NCBI GenBank assembly: GCA_037134755.1
Contig: JBAXLO010000009.1
Span: 1-43,314 of the forward strand
Source: JBAXLO01 sp037134755
Lineage (GTDB): Bacteria; Bacteroidota; Bacteroidia; Bacteroidales; JACABE01
Direction of reading: 5' to 3'
DNA: 43,314 nucleotides
Of this stretch, positions 1 through 8,553 are shown piece by piece. Made by a program: the position numbers and the translations under genes. Under the pieces are notes generated by a model. That model worked only from the letters and a program-made list of their open reading frames with translations, was not told the DNA's origin and did no database searches. How positions within the stretch are numbered: the first letter of the stretch is position 1; every line of letters begins with the position of its first letter.

Positions 1-60
1 CAGCTTCGTGATACCTTATTACCAAAGCTAATGAGTGGGGAGGTGAGGGTGGGAATTTAA
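1..60 (+). CDS. hsdS: Type I restriction specificity subunit HsdS, C-terminal end (partial)
   Basis: Read in frame 1 from the first base, the window opens with QLRDTLLPKLMSGEVRVGI and a TAA stop at 58-60. The LRDTLLPKLMSGE motif is the usual C-terminal end of HsdS, the DNA-recognition subunit of type I restriction-modification enzymes. Only 19 codons are inside the window, so target-recognition domains cannot be assessed. The position just upstream of hsdR on the same strand supports the call. It is too short to be found as an open reading frame on its own. Confidence 0.9.
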   Translation, partial: QLRDTLLPKLMSGEVRVGI

Positions 61-122
61 AAACAAATTTAAATCATGTTCGACAAATTAAATAAATACA
101 AAAATAATGATATTACCCTACG

Positions 123-154
123 TTGTATGTACACGACATGTCGTGTACATACAA
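123..154. repeat. REP-like perfect 32-bp palindrome upstream of the RAYT
   Basis: Bases 123-154 are a perfect inverted repeat centred between 138 and 139. The inner 16 bases (131-146) are identical to the inner 16 bases of the palindrome at 557-584 inside the neighbouring transposase gene. The core follows the plan GTATGTAC arm, ACGA, central CATG, TCGT, mirrored arm. It lies 33 bp before the transposase start, where it could be a substrate or regulator of that enzyme. Confidence 0.85.
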
Positions 155-187
155 TTGTAATATACACAAAAAAATAAATAAAACACA

Positions 188-835
188 ATGAAATACAATC
201 CAAATATACATCACCGTCGTTCCGTACGATTAAAAGGATACGATTATTCGCAGGCAGGTGCGTATTTCATTACAATATGCACAAAAGACAAGGAATGTTT
301 TTTTGGTGATATAATTAATGGCGAAATGGTGTTTAATGATATTGGATTAATTGGCGTAGAATACATGAATGAATTGCAAAATCATTTTTCGAATGTCGAA
401 ATAGTTGAATATGTTGTTATGCCAAATCATGTGCATTGTATTTTGGTATTGTCAGATACACCCGTTAGGACAACAACCGTTGAAATGCCACCCGACGGGA
501 CATCACATGTAGGGACATCACATGTGATGTCCCTACCGGAAAACATTGATAATCCTGTAGGGACACGACATGTCGTGTCCCTACCAAATGTCGTTTTCAC
601 ACCATACAATGAAAACCAATTTTCAAAACCAATTCAGGGTTCTGTTTCTGTAATTATTCAGCAATATAAAGCTTCTGTAAAAAGATGGTGTAATAAAAAT
701 GAACATGATTATTTTGTTTGGCAAACACGATTTCATGACCATATTATACGAAATGATGATTCTTATCAAAAAATTTCAAACTATATTTTTAATAATCCTT
801 CAAATTGGAATGAAGATAAACTTTATAAATCATGA
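188..835 (+). CDS. REP-associated tyrosine transposase (RAYT, Y1_Tnp family)
   Basis: This 215-residue protein is a single-strand DNA nuclease of the HUH superfamily (IS200/IS605-like Y1 transposases), of the stand-alone type linked to REP palindromes. Visible motifs are the N-terminal HHRRSVRLKGYDYSQAGAYF segment, the HUH pair H81-V-H83 in VMPNHVHCIL, the putative catalytic Tyr at about residue 160 in QQYKASVKRWC, and the FHDHIIRND...YIFNNPSNW ending. Residues about 104-133, between the HUH and Tyr motifs, are encoded by REP palindromes (509-536 and 557-584), so the gene has absorbed REP sequence in frame. Its stop overlaps the hsdR start as ATGA (832-835), so hsdR may be translationally coupled to it. 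It interrupts an hsdS-hsdR locus and no flanking terminal repeats of an insertion sequence are seen. Confidence 0.95.
   Translation: MKYNPNIHHRRSVRLKGYDYSQAGAYFITICTKDKECFFGDIINGEMVFNDIGLIGVEYMNELQNHFSNVEIVEYVVMPNHVHCILVLSDTPVRTTTVEMPPDGTSHVGTSHVMSLPENIDNPVGTRHVVSLPNVVFTPYNENQFSKPIQGSVSVIIQQYKASVKRWCNKNEHDYFVWQTRFHDHIIRNDDSYQKISNYIFNNPSNWNEDKLYKS
509..536. repeat. REP palindrome inside the RAYT coding sequence (copy 1)
   Basis: A perfect 28-bp palindrome centred between 522 and 523: outer arm GTAGGGAC, inner ATCA, central CATG, then the mirror image. An extra half copy (GGGACATCACATGT) lies directly upstream at 497-510. Both are read in frame as GTSHV-type peptide within the transposase. Confidence 0.9.
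557..584. repeat. REP palindrome inside the RAYT coding sequence (copy 2)
   Basis: A perfect 28-bp palindrome centred between 570 and 571: outer arm GTAGGGAC, inner ACGA, central CATG, then the mirror image. It has the same plan as copy 1 with a different inner tetranucleotide, and it shares the 16-base core of the palindrome at 123-154. It encodes VGTRHVVSLP in frame. Confidence 0.9.
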
Positions 836-3800
836 AACCAATTACCGAAAATATAATAGAATTATCAGCAATTGAATTGTTGCAAGCTAACGGTTGGGAA
901 TATAAATTTGGTAAAGATATTTCGCCCGAAGGATTGTTTTGCGAAAGAGATAATTTTAGCCAGATAATCTTAATTAATAGTTTGCGTGAATCAATAACTA
1001 AAATTAATCCTCATATTCCGTCAGCTGCTCAGGAATCAGCTATACAGAAAGTATTGCGTATTTCTTCACCCGAATTACTGCATAACAACGAGGATTTTCA
1101 CCGTATGTTAATTGAGAAAGTTAAAATACCTTATCAACAAAATGGATACGAAAGAAGTCATGAGGTTGCATTGGTGGATTTTGAGAATGTTGAAAACAAT
1201 CAATTTTTAGTTGTCAATCAGTTTACTATTATTGAAAACAATCAGAATAAGCGTCCTGATGTATTGCTTTTTGTAAATGGTATTCCTTTAGTAGTTTTTG
1301 AACTAAAAAATGCTACAGATGAAAAAGCAGATATCAAGAGTGCATTTAGACAAATACAAACTTATAAAGCAATAATACCAAGTTTATTTACCTACAATGC
1401 TATTTGTATTCTTTCGGATGGGCTTGAATGTAAAGCAGGAAGTGTATCGGCAGATTTTAACCGATACATGACTTGGAAAACATCGGATGGTGTAAAAGAA
1501 GCTTCCAGGTTTAAACCTCAGTTAGAAACATTATTGAAAGGGATGATGCAACCTGCTATCCTTTTAGATTTGATTCGTAATTTTATTGTTTTTGAAAAGA
1601 GTAAAAAAGAAGATACTAAAACAGGATTGATTCAGATAACTACCGAAAAAAAGCTTGCTGCATATCATCAATATTATGCAGTTAATAAGGCTGTAAAATC
1701 TTCAATAATAGCATCGGGGATAAATGGAGATAAACGCGGTGGTGTTATATGGCATACCCAAGGCAGTGGCAAGAGTTTGAGTATGGTTTTTTATTCGGGC
1801 AAACTTATTACTTCGCCTGAAATGCAAAATCCTACTATTGTAGTTATAACAGACAGGAATGATTTAGACGATCAATTGTTTGACACCTTTGCTGCTTCAG
1901 TACAATTGCTTCGTCAGGAACCTGTACAGGCTGATAACAGAGAGCATTTAAAAGAATTATTAAAAGTGGCGAGTGGTGGTATTGTATTTACAACCATTCA
2001 GAAATTTATGCCCGAAGATAATAAATCTGTTTACGACCAGCTTTCTGATAGAAAAAATGTAGTAGTGATAGCTGATGAAGCTCACAGAACACAATATGGA
2101 TTTGAAGCAAAATTAGTAGATGAAATAGATAAAGAAACCAAAGTAGTAATTGGCAAACGTATAGCTTATGGTTTTGCCAAATATATGAGAGATGCTTTAC
2201 CTAATGCTACTTACATTGGTTTTACAGGCACTCCGATTGAGGGGACAGATATAAATACTCCACAGGTTTTTGGTAATTATATAGACCGTTACGACATAAA
2301 AGATGCTGTAACTGATGGTGCAACTGTAAGAATATTTTACGAAAGTCGTTTGGCAAAAGTTAATCTTGATGAGGAGGGCAAACGATTAATTGAAGAATTT
2401 GATGAAGAGCTGGAACAAAATAATGAGGTAAGCGAAACCCAGAAAGCTAAAGCAAAATGGGCTAAATTGGAAGCCATTGTAGGCAATAAAAAAAGAATAA
2501 AGAATCTGGCAAATGATATAGTCACACATTTTGAAAAACGTCAGACCGTTTTTGAAGGCAAAGCAATGATTGTTGCTATGAGCCGAAGAATAGCAGCTGA
2601 TATTTATAAAGAAATTATTGAACTTCGCCCAGAATGGCATAATGATGATTTAAAGAAAGGTGTAATTAAAGTAGTAATGACAAGCATTAGTTCGGATGGG
2701 CCTGAAATAGCAAGGCATTATACTACCAAACAACAAAGAAGAGATTTGTCGGAACGAATGAAAGATCCGGCTGATGAATTGAAAATAGTAATTGTACGTG
2801 ATATGTGGCTTACAGGTTTTGATGCTCCTTGTCTAAACACAATGTATATCGACAAGCCAATGAAAGGACATACGCTCATGCAGGCAATAGCAAGAGTAAA
2901 TCGTGTTTTCAAAGATAAATCTGGCGGTTTGGTTGTAGATTATCTTGGTATTGCAACAGATTTAAAGAAAGCACTTTCATTTTATAGTAATGCAGGTGGT
3001 AAAGGTGATCCTGCCGAAAATATTACAAAAGCACTGCAAGTGTTTATGGAGAAGCTGGAAGTTGTACATCAAATGTTCAATGAAGATAGTAATACTAGAA
3101 ATGATATTTTAGTAGAAGAACCTGAAGCATACTACGAGAACTCTTATAAATTTAATTTTAGAAGATTCTTTTCTGTTGATTCTAAAGAAAAACTATCAAT
3201 CATTCTTCAAGCTGAAGAACATATTTTTGGATTGCAGGACGGCAAAGAAAGATTTATTCGTGAAGTAAGTTTATTAAGTCAGGCACTTTCACTTTGTATA
3301 ACAAGTGATGATGTGCAGCAGTATTTGCAGGAAGTCGCATTTTTTCAAGCTGTGAAAGCAAGACTCGTTAAATTTACTACAGGTACAAGTGGACCTGACC
3401 CAACAGGTAATACAGATATAGATGTTGAAACAGCAATAAAGCAGATTGTTGACGAAGCATTGAGTTCAGATAAAGTCATAGATATTTTTGAAGCAGCCGG
3501 GATGGATAAACCTGACATTTCAATACTTTCTGATGAATTTTTATTGGAAGTAAAAGGGATGAAACATAAGAATGTTGCTTTAGAATTATTGAAAAAGATA
3601 TTGAATGATGAAATAAAAACAAGAGCTATAACCAATCTGGTAAAAAGCCAGAAGTTATTGAAGATGTTAGAGGATTCAATAAAACGCTATCAGAATAATT
3701 TAATAACTACTTCTGAAATAATTCAGGAACTAATTAATATAGCCAAAGAAATAAAAGAAGCCGATTTAGAGGGAGAAAGGCTAGGCTTAACAAAAGATGA

Positions 3801-4074
3801 AGTTGCTTTTTATAATGCTTTAGAAGTAAACGATAGTGCAGTTCAGGTTTTAGGAGATGAACAGTTGAAAGATATTGCCAGAGAAATTACTGATAAAGTT
3901 AAAGCCAACGCAACTATCGACTGGACTATTAGAGAAAGTGCCAGAGCTAAACTAATGGTAATAGTTAAACGCACTTTAACGAAATGGGGTTATCCACCGG
4001 ACAAACAACAAAAAGCGATTGATACAGTATTGAAACAAGCTGAACTCATGGCAGACTTCTTTACAAAGGAATAA
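832..4074 (+). CDS. hsdR: Type I restriction enzyme, motor/nuclease subunit HsdR
   Basis: This 1080-residue protein is the ATP-dependent translocase and endonuclease subunit that works with HsdS and HsdM on unmethylated DNA. The N-terminal HSDR nuclease domain shows the PD-(D/E)xK pattern with D143 in KRPDVLLF and E157-L-K159. The SF2 helicase core has Walker A GSGKS at 311-315 (HTQGSGKS), DEAH at 415-418 (VIADEAHRTQYGF), motif III TGTP at about 465-468, and motif VI QAIARVNRVF at about 684-693. The long helical C-terminal part fits the DUF3387-type tail of HsdR. The ATG at 832 overlaps the transposase stop by four bases, and a longer in-frame start is not needed. The length is normal for the family and no frameshift is visible. 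HsdM is not in the window and presumably lies upstream of HsdS. Confidence 0.97.
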   Translation: MKPITENIIELSAIELLQANGWEYKFGKDISPEGLFCERDNFSQIILINSLRESITKINPHIPSAAQESAIQKVLRISSPELLHNNEDFHRMLIEKVKIPYQQNGYERSHEVALVDFENVENNQFLVVNQFTIIENNQNKRPDVLLFVNGIPLVVFELKNATDEKADIKSAFRQIQTYKAIIPSLFTYNAICILSDGLECKAGSVSADFNRYMTWKTSDGVKEASRFKPQLETLLKGMMQPAILLDLIRNFIVFEKSKKEDTKTGLIQITTEKKLAAYHQYYAVNKAVKSSIIASGINGDKRGGVIWHTQGSGKSLSMVFYSGKLITSPEMQNPTIVVITDRNDLDDQLFDTFAASVQLLRQEPVQADNREHLKELLKVASGGIVFTTIQKFMPEDNKSVYDQLSDRKNVVVIADEAHRTQYGFEAKLVDEIDKETKVVIGKRIAYGFAKYMRDALPNATYIGFTGTPIEGTDINTPQVFGNYIDRYDIKDAVTDGATVRIFYESRLAKVNLDEEGKRLIEEFDEELEQNNEVSETQKAKAKWAKLEAIVGNKKRIKNLANDIVTHFEKRQTVFEGKAMIVAMSRRIAADIYKEIIELRPEWHNDDLKKGVIKVVMTSISSDGPEIARHYTTKQQRRDLSERMKDPADELKIVIVRDMWLTGFDAPCLNTMYIDKPMKGHTLMQAIARVNRVFKDKSGGLVVDYLGIATDLKKALSFYSNAGGKGDPAENITKALQVFMEKLEVVHQMFNEDSNTRNDILVEEPEAYYENSYKFNFRRFFSVDSKEKLSIILQAEEHIFGLQDGKERFIREVSLLSQALSLCITSDDVQQYLQEVAFFQAVKARLVKFTTGTSGPDPTGNTDIDVETAIKQIVDEALSSDKVIDIFEAAGMDKPDISILSDEFLLEVKGMKHKNVALELLKKILNDEIKTRAITNLVKSQKLLKMLEDSIKRYQNNLITTSEIIQELINIAKEIKEADLEGERLGLTKDEVAFYNALEVNDSAVQVLGDEQLKDIAREITDKVKANATIDWTIRESARAKLMVIVKRTLTKWGYPPDKQQKAIDTVLKQAELMADFFTKE

Positions 4075-4692
4075 AAAAATAAATACGACACACTGGGGTC
4101 AAACCTTTTCATAGTGGTAATCATTTTCAATAAACATATCATCACTCTGTGGTGGATGAGAAAATAATTGTCACAATTGTCCCCATTGTCCATCGTTTTT
4201 GTTCCCTTAATTATAAATAATAAGGTTTTTGTTTTGTTCGGTATTCATCGCTACTAAGGTTAATGAACATAAATAAGGTTTTTTTAATCACCAAATCATC
4301 AAATCATCAAATCACCTGTTGTCTTTCTCCCATATCTTTTTCGGTCCTTGAGCGAAGTCGAAAGGTGAGAGGGGCTGGGGGTGAGGTTAATTCCTTTTGC
4401 GAAAATCTTTGCGTTCTTAGCGTGAAATTTTCCACCGTTAAAAAAAGAAAACAACCGATAAAATAATCTGCGATAATCTACGTTAGAAAATCCGCGTTAT
4501 CAGCGTTCTATTCATCATATTCGTCTATTTTTTTTCTTAGGTCACAGCTACGCAGCTCTTAAAAACACAACAATAATCGTTTTCTACAAAAAGAACGCAG
4601 CTATGTTGGTTGTCTCATCCTAAAAAGCTACACTCTTGTATAAACATATGTTTTGTAAGTATTTGAGCGGTCTAAGTTGGAAGTCGTAAAGC
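4075..4692. other. Intergenic region without a convincing gene
   Basis: I see no supported gene here. The stretch 4330-4510 contains words that I recall as recurring intergenic sequence in Bacteroidota (CCTTGAGCGAAGTCGAAAGG, and CTTTGCGTTCTTAGCGTGAAA split over 4406-4430). They read as degenerate leftovers rather than coding sequence. The short open frame at 4263-4466 has no domain and overlaps these words. Confidence 0.5.
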
Positions 4693-5088
4693 TACAATTA
4701 CAATCTTACTTGCACAAACGGCTTCCTCGGTCGCATAAATACAATCTTACTTGCACAAGTCCATTCCGCAGTCACATAAATGCAGAGTTCGCTTGCACAA
4801 GTCCCTTCCGCGGTCACATAAATGCAGAGTTCGCTCGCACAAATGGGCTTTTCCATTCTACAAATACAATCTTACTTGCACAAGTCCCTTCCGCGGTCAC
4901 ACAAATACAATTCTCCAACACATAATTACATTTCACTAAAACACAAACACCATCTTCTGTCTTACAAATTTAATCCTCAATGCTATAAATACAAATATCG
5001 TTCTAATAATTACTACGTTTATTCAGATAACTACTAATCTATCACCATATATCACCATTCTCCTACAAATGTATGTAATCCTTACTAA
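4693..5088. repeat. Array 1: degenerate tandem array with 21-bp pitch (about 19 units)
   Basis: Setting unit starts at the CAyAA / TAyAA word gives starts at 4693, 4713, 4734, 4754, 4775, 4796, 4817, 4838, 4859, 4879, 4900, 4921, 4942, 4963, 4984, 5005, 5026, 5047 and 5068. Spacing is 21 bp except after three units that share ACAATCTTACTTG, which are 20 bp. The left half alternates two unit types, CACAAGTCCCTTCCGCGG and CATAAATGCAGAGTTCGC, giving a 41-42-bp dimer. The right half decays to A/T-rich units that still keep the pitch. Open frames across it (4677-5037) are a by-product of the 21-bp period. Confidence 0.8.
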
Positions 5089-5234
5089 CACTTTTAGCAA
5101 ACTATTCTAATAAACAACCTTATTGAATGTAGCATACTTTAATTCTTTTAAAATAATCAATTTATATTTCAGCCTAAAAGTCTACAACCTAAAAGCCTTT
5201 TAACGAAAAAGTCAAAAAATAATATTCAAAATCA

Positions 5235-5266
5235 ATTGTATATTCAGAAAATTATTTATACTTTTG
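5235..5266 (+). promoter_or_regulatory. Bacteroidota-type promoter of rpsA
   Basis: ATTG at 5235-5238 and TACTTTTG at 5259-5266 (TAnnTTTG box) are separated by 20 bp, the spacing expected for the Bacteroidota housekeeping sigma factor -33/-7 elements. Transcription would start near 5273, leaving a leader of about 110 nt before rpsA. Confidence 0.75.
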
Positions 5267-5348
5267 CACTCCCATTTCTGAAAAGGAATATTTATAGTAA
5301 ATGTTTTAGATTTCAGGAATTAGGGTAGTTATCAATATTTATTAACCA

Positions 5349-5365
5349 GGTCGGCGAAAGCCACC
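5349..5365 (+). promoter_or_regulatory. GNRA-capped hairpin in the rpsA leader
   Basis: GGT-C-GGC-GAAA-GCC-ACC folds into a six-base-pair stem with one bulged C and a GAAA tetraloop. It ends 16 nt before the rpsA start codon, where a translational control element for ribosomal protein S1 could sit. No Shine-Dalgarno sequence is seen between it and the ATG. Confidence 0.45.
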
Positions 5366-5381
5366 ATAACAAAAACGTTAA

Positions 5382-7580
5382 ATGACAGACGAATTAAATG
5401 TCAATGCTGAAGCAGAAAATGCTGAGGAAATTACAAATCATGTAGAAGAAGTTCAGGTAACTGAAGAACCAACAGCTGAAGTTGAACCAACTCAAGAAAC
5501 AATCGAACCAGTAGTAGAAGTAGTAGCTGAAGTTGCTGAGCCTATCGTGGAACCGGTTGCAGAGGTAGTTGCACCACAGCTTGTTGAAACTCCAAAAAGA
5601 GAAGTAAAAGTTGAGGAAGAAGAAGTAGATGAACCTATCATCGAAAAAACTTACTACAAACACCCGGTTGTAAGTCTTGAAGATTTCGATTGGAATGCTA
5701 TCAACAAAAAGGTTGTAAATTATTCTGAAGACGAAAGAATTAGATTAGAAGGAATTTATGACAAAACATTCAACCAAATAGTTGAACAGGAAGTTGTAGA
5801 TGGTATTATCGTAGCAAAAAATGCTAGAGAAGTTGTTATCAACATCGGATTTAAATCTGATGGAGTTATTCCTGTAAATGAAATTAGATATAATCCAGAT
5901 CTTAAGATTGGTGATACTATCGAAGTTTATGTAGAAAGCCAGGAAGATGCAAGTGGTCAATTAATACTATCACACAAAAAAGCTAGAATACTTAAATCAT
6001 GGGATAGAGTTAACAAAGTATTCGAAACTCAAGAAATTATTACAGGTTACGTTAAATGTAGAACTAAAGGTGGTTTAATTGTTGATGTATTCGGAATTGA
6101 AGCATTCTTACCAGGTTCACAGATTGATGTTAAACCTATCAGAGATTATGATATTTTTGTTGATAAGACAATGGAATTTAAAGTTGTTAAGATCAATCAT
6201 GAATATAAGAATGTTGTTGTATCACACAAAGCGTTAATCGAAGACGAAATTGAACAACAAAAAGTTGAGATCATGTCTAAATTAGAAAAAGGACAAGTAT
6301 TAGAAGGAACTGTTAAAAACATTACTTCTTATGGCGTGTTCATTGATTTAGGTGGTGTTGACGGTTTAATCCATATTACAGATCTTTCATGGGGACGTAT
6401 AAATCATCCTGAAGAAGTTGTTACATTAGATTCAAAAATCAATGTAGTAATTCTTGATTTTGATGAAAGCAAAAAACGTATTGCTTTAGGATTAAAACAA
6501 CTTACTCCTCATCCATGGGATGCTCTTAGTACTGATATTAAAATTGGTGACAAGGTTAAAGGAAAAGTTGTTGTTATTGCAGACTATGGTGCATTTGTTG
6601 AAGTTGTTCCAGGTGTTGAAGGTTTAATTCATGTATCAGAAATGTCATGGTCACAACATTTAAGAACTGCTCAAGATTTCTTAAAAATAGGTGATGAAGT
6701 TGATGCTGTTATCTTAACTTTAGATCGCGAAGAACGCAAAATGTCTCTAGGTATTAAACAATTGATCCCGGATCCATGGATTAACATTAAAGATAAATAT
6801 CCTTTGAAATCTCAACATAAATCAACAGTTCGTAACTTTACAAACTTTGGTATCTTTGTTGAATTAGAAGAAGGTGTTGATGGTTTAATCCATATCTCAG
6901 ATCTTTCATGGTCGAAGAAAATAAAACATCCAGCTGAATTTACAAGAATAGGTGAAAACCTAGACGTTGTTGTTCTTGAAGTTGATGTTGAAAACAGAAG
7001 ACTAAGTTTAGGACATAAACAATTGGAAGAAAATCCATGGGAAATCTTTGAAACAGTATTCACACAGGATTCTATTCATAAAGGAACTATTATCAGTATG
7101 AATGATAAGGGAGCAATGGTTGCTTTACCATACGGTATCGAAGCTTTTGCACCATCTCGTCAACTGTTCAAGGAAGACGGAAGTCATGCTAAGGTTGATG
7201 AAGCTTTAGATTTCAAAGTACTTGAATTCTCAAAGGATAACAAGAAAATCGTTGTTTCACATACTAAAATCCAACAGGATCTTAACTATGCAGGAGAAAG
7301 ACAGAAAAATGATTTCGAACTTAAGAAAAAAGATCGTGATCAGAATAAATCTGGAAGAAACTCAAACGATAATCTAGAGAAAGCTACTTTTGGTGATATT
7401 GATGCATTATCAAACTTAAAAACTGAAATGCAAAATATTGAGAAAGAAAAGCTAGAAGCTATGGCTAAAAGAACTAGAACGAAGGAAGCTCCAATAGAGA
7501 CTCCTGAACCACAGGAACAGCCTGAACAAACTGAACAACCAACTCAGCAAGAAGAAACGAAAGAAGAAACTGCTGAATAA
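5382..7580 (+). CDS. rpsA: 30S ribosomal protein S1
   Basis: This 732-residue RNA-binding protein of the small subunit helps bring mRNA to the ribosome, which matters most where Shine-Dalgarno sequences are rare, as in Bacteroidota. Six S1 (OB-fold) repeats are visible at roughly residues 135-205, 215-285, 302-372, 387-457, 475-545 and 563-630. Repeats 3-5 carry the clearest signature (YGVFIDL..GVDGLIHITDLSW and close variants). A Glu/Val/Pro-rich acidic extension covers about residues 1-90, and the tail from about residue 690 is rich in Gln, Glu and Pro. These extensions make it longer than proteobacterial S1 (about 557 aa), as is usual in this phylum. It has its own promoter and leader hairpin upstream and a strong terminator downstream, so it is probably monocistronic. 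Confidence 0.98.
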   Translation: MTDELNVNAEAENAEEITNHVEEVQVTEEPTAEVEPTQETIEPVVEVVAEVAEPIVEPVAEVVAPQLVETPKREVKVEEEEVDEPIIEKTYYKHPVVSLEDFDWNAINKKVVNYSEDERIRLEGIYDKTFNQIVEQEVVDGIIVAKNAREVVINIGFKSDGVIPVNEIRYNPDLKIGDTIEVYVESQEDASGQLILSHKKARILKSWDRVNKVFETQEIITGYVKCRTKGGLIVDVFGIEAFLPGSQIDVKPIRDYDIFVDKTMEFKVVKINHEYKNVVVSHKALIEDEIEQQKVEIMSKLEKGQVLEGTVKNITSYGVFIDLGGVDGLIHITDLSWGRINHPEEVVTLDSKINVVILDFDESKKRIALGLKQLTPHPWDALSTDIKIGDKVKGKVVVIADYGAFVEVVPGVEGLIHVSEMSWSQHLRTAQDFLKIGDEVDAVILTLDREERKMSLGIKQLIPDPWINIKDKYPLKSQHKSTVRNFTNFGIFVELEEGVDGLIHISDLSWSKKIKHPAEFTRIGENLDVVVLEVDVENRRLSLGHKQLEENPWEIFETVFTQDSIHKGTIISMNDKGAMVALPYGIEAFAPSRQLFKEDGSHAKVDEALDFKVLEFSKDNKKIVVSHTKIQQDLNYAGERQKNDFELKKKDRDQNKSGRNSNDNLEKATFGDIDALSNLKTEMQNIEKEKLEAMAKRTRTKEAPIETPEPQEQPEQTEQPTQQEETKEETAE

Positions 7581-7588
7581 TCATAAAG

Positions 7589-7615
7589 AAAATCCCGGGT
7601 TTATCCCGGGATTTT
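7589..7615 (+). terminator. Rho-independent terminator of rpsA
   Basis: A perfect 11-bp stem (AAAATCCCGGG with CCCGGGATTTT) around a five-base loop TTTAT starts 9 bases after the rpsA stop codon and runs into a T-rich tract. It separates rpsA from rnz. Confidence 0.9.
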
Positions 7616-7638
7616 TTATTTAAAGTAATCTATAATTA

Positions 7639-8553
7639 ATGAGTCCATTTACGGTAACAATCCTTGGGAGTGGTTCTGCAACTCCAACCTTTGATCGTAA
7701 TCCTAGTTCACAAGTAGTTTTTATGAAAGATAAGACTTTCCTTGTAGATTGTGGTGAAGGCACCCAGATGCAATTAGGGAAGTACTCTATTCGTCACAAA
7801 AGGATTGATAATATCTTTATTAGTCACCTTCATGGCGATCATTATCTTGGTTTGATAGGGCTTTTGTTTACTAATCATCTTTTCGGGAGGTTAAAAGAGC
7901 TACATATATATGCTCCTGAAATGTTAAAGGACATTATGGACTTGCAATTAAAAGCATCCAAGTCAGTATTGAACTACCCTATTGTTTTCCATCCTCTAAA
8001 ACCAGATGTAATAGATGTAATATATGATATTCATAATTGTGAGATTAGTTCGTTTCCATTAAAACATAGTGTTGATACCTGGGGATTCTTGTTTAAAGAG
8101 AAATCTACAGGTAGAAAGATATCAAAAGATTTTCTAATGAATGAAAATCCTACGATCCCTGCTATTAAGAATATAAAACTAGGTGAAGATTATGTGGCTG
8201 ATAATGGTGTTATCTTTAAAAATGAAGATATAACTACACCTTCTGATACTCCAAGAAGCTTTGCTTATTGTTCGGATACTCTTTACGATGAAGACATCAT
8301 AAAATATATAGAGAACGTTGACTTATTATATCACGAAGCAACTTTTACAGATGAATATGCAACAATAGCAAGAGATAAAATGCATTCTACATCAATTGAG
8401 GCAGCCACTATTGCTTTAAAAGCTAAAGTAAAACAATTATTAATAGGGCATTTTTCGGCTCGTTATGATGATGATGTACAATTATTATCTGAAGCTAGAA
8501 GTGTTTTTCCTGACACTATTGCAGCTGATGACGGTAAAGTGGTATATGTTTAA
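7639..8553 (+). CDS. rnz: Ribonuclease Z (tRNA 3'-processing endonuclease)
   Basis: This 304-residue metallo-beta-lactamase-fold nuclease cleaves tRNA precursors after the discriminator base. The zinc motif HxHxDH is at residues 63-68 (SHLHGDHYLG). Also visible are the N-terminal ILGSGSATP, the HSVDTWGF segment, the YCSDT and LYHEATF motifs and the late GHFSARY histidine, all characteristic of RNase Z. The length is that of the short form. It starts 23 bp after the rpsA terminator. Its stop codon (8551-8553) overlaps the stop codon of the convergent cdaA gene (8550-8552), so there is no room for a terminator between them. Confidence 0.97.
   Translation: MSPFTVTILGSGSATPTFDRNPSSQVVFMKDKTFLVDCGEGTQMQLGKYSIRHKRIDNIFISHLHGDHYLGLIGLLFTNHLFGRLKELHIYAPEMLKDIMDLQLKASKSVLNYPIVFHPLKPDVIDVIYDIHNCEISSFPLKHSVDTWGFLFKEKSTGRKISKDFLMNENPTIPAIKNIKLGEDYVADNGVIFKNEDITTPSDTPRSFAYCSDTLYDEDIIKYIENVDLLYHEATFTDEYATIARDKMHSTSIEAATIALKAKVKQLLIGHFSARYDDDVQLLSEARSVFPDTIAADDGKVVYV

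Noticed and set aside
4263..4466. 67-residue open frame downstream of hsdR
   Set aside because: It is built from recurring intergenic words (SFSVLERSRKVRGAGGE type) and shows no domain.
4677..5037. Three overlapping open frames across array 1
   Set aside because: They are by-products of the 21-bp period, overlap in different frames and encode no known domain.
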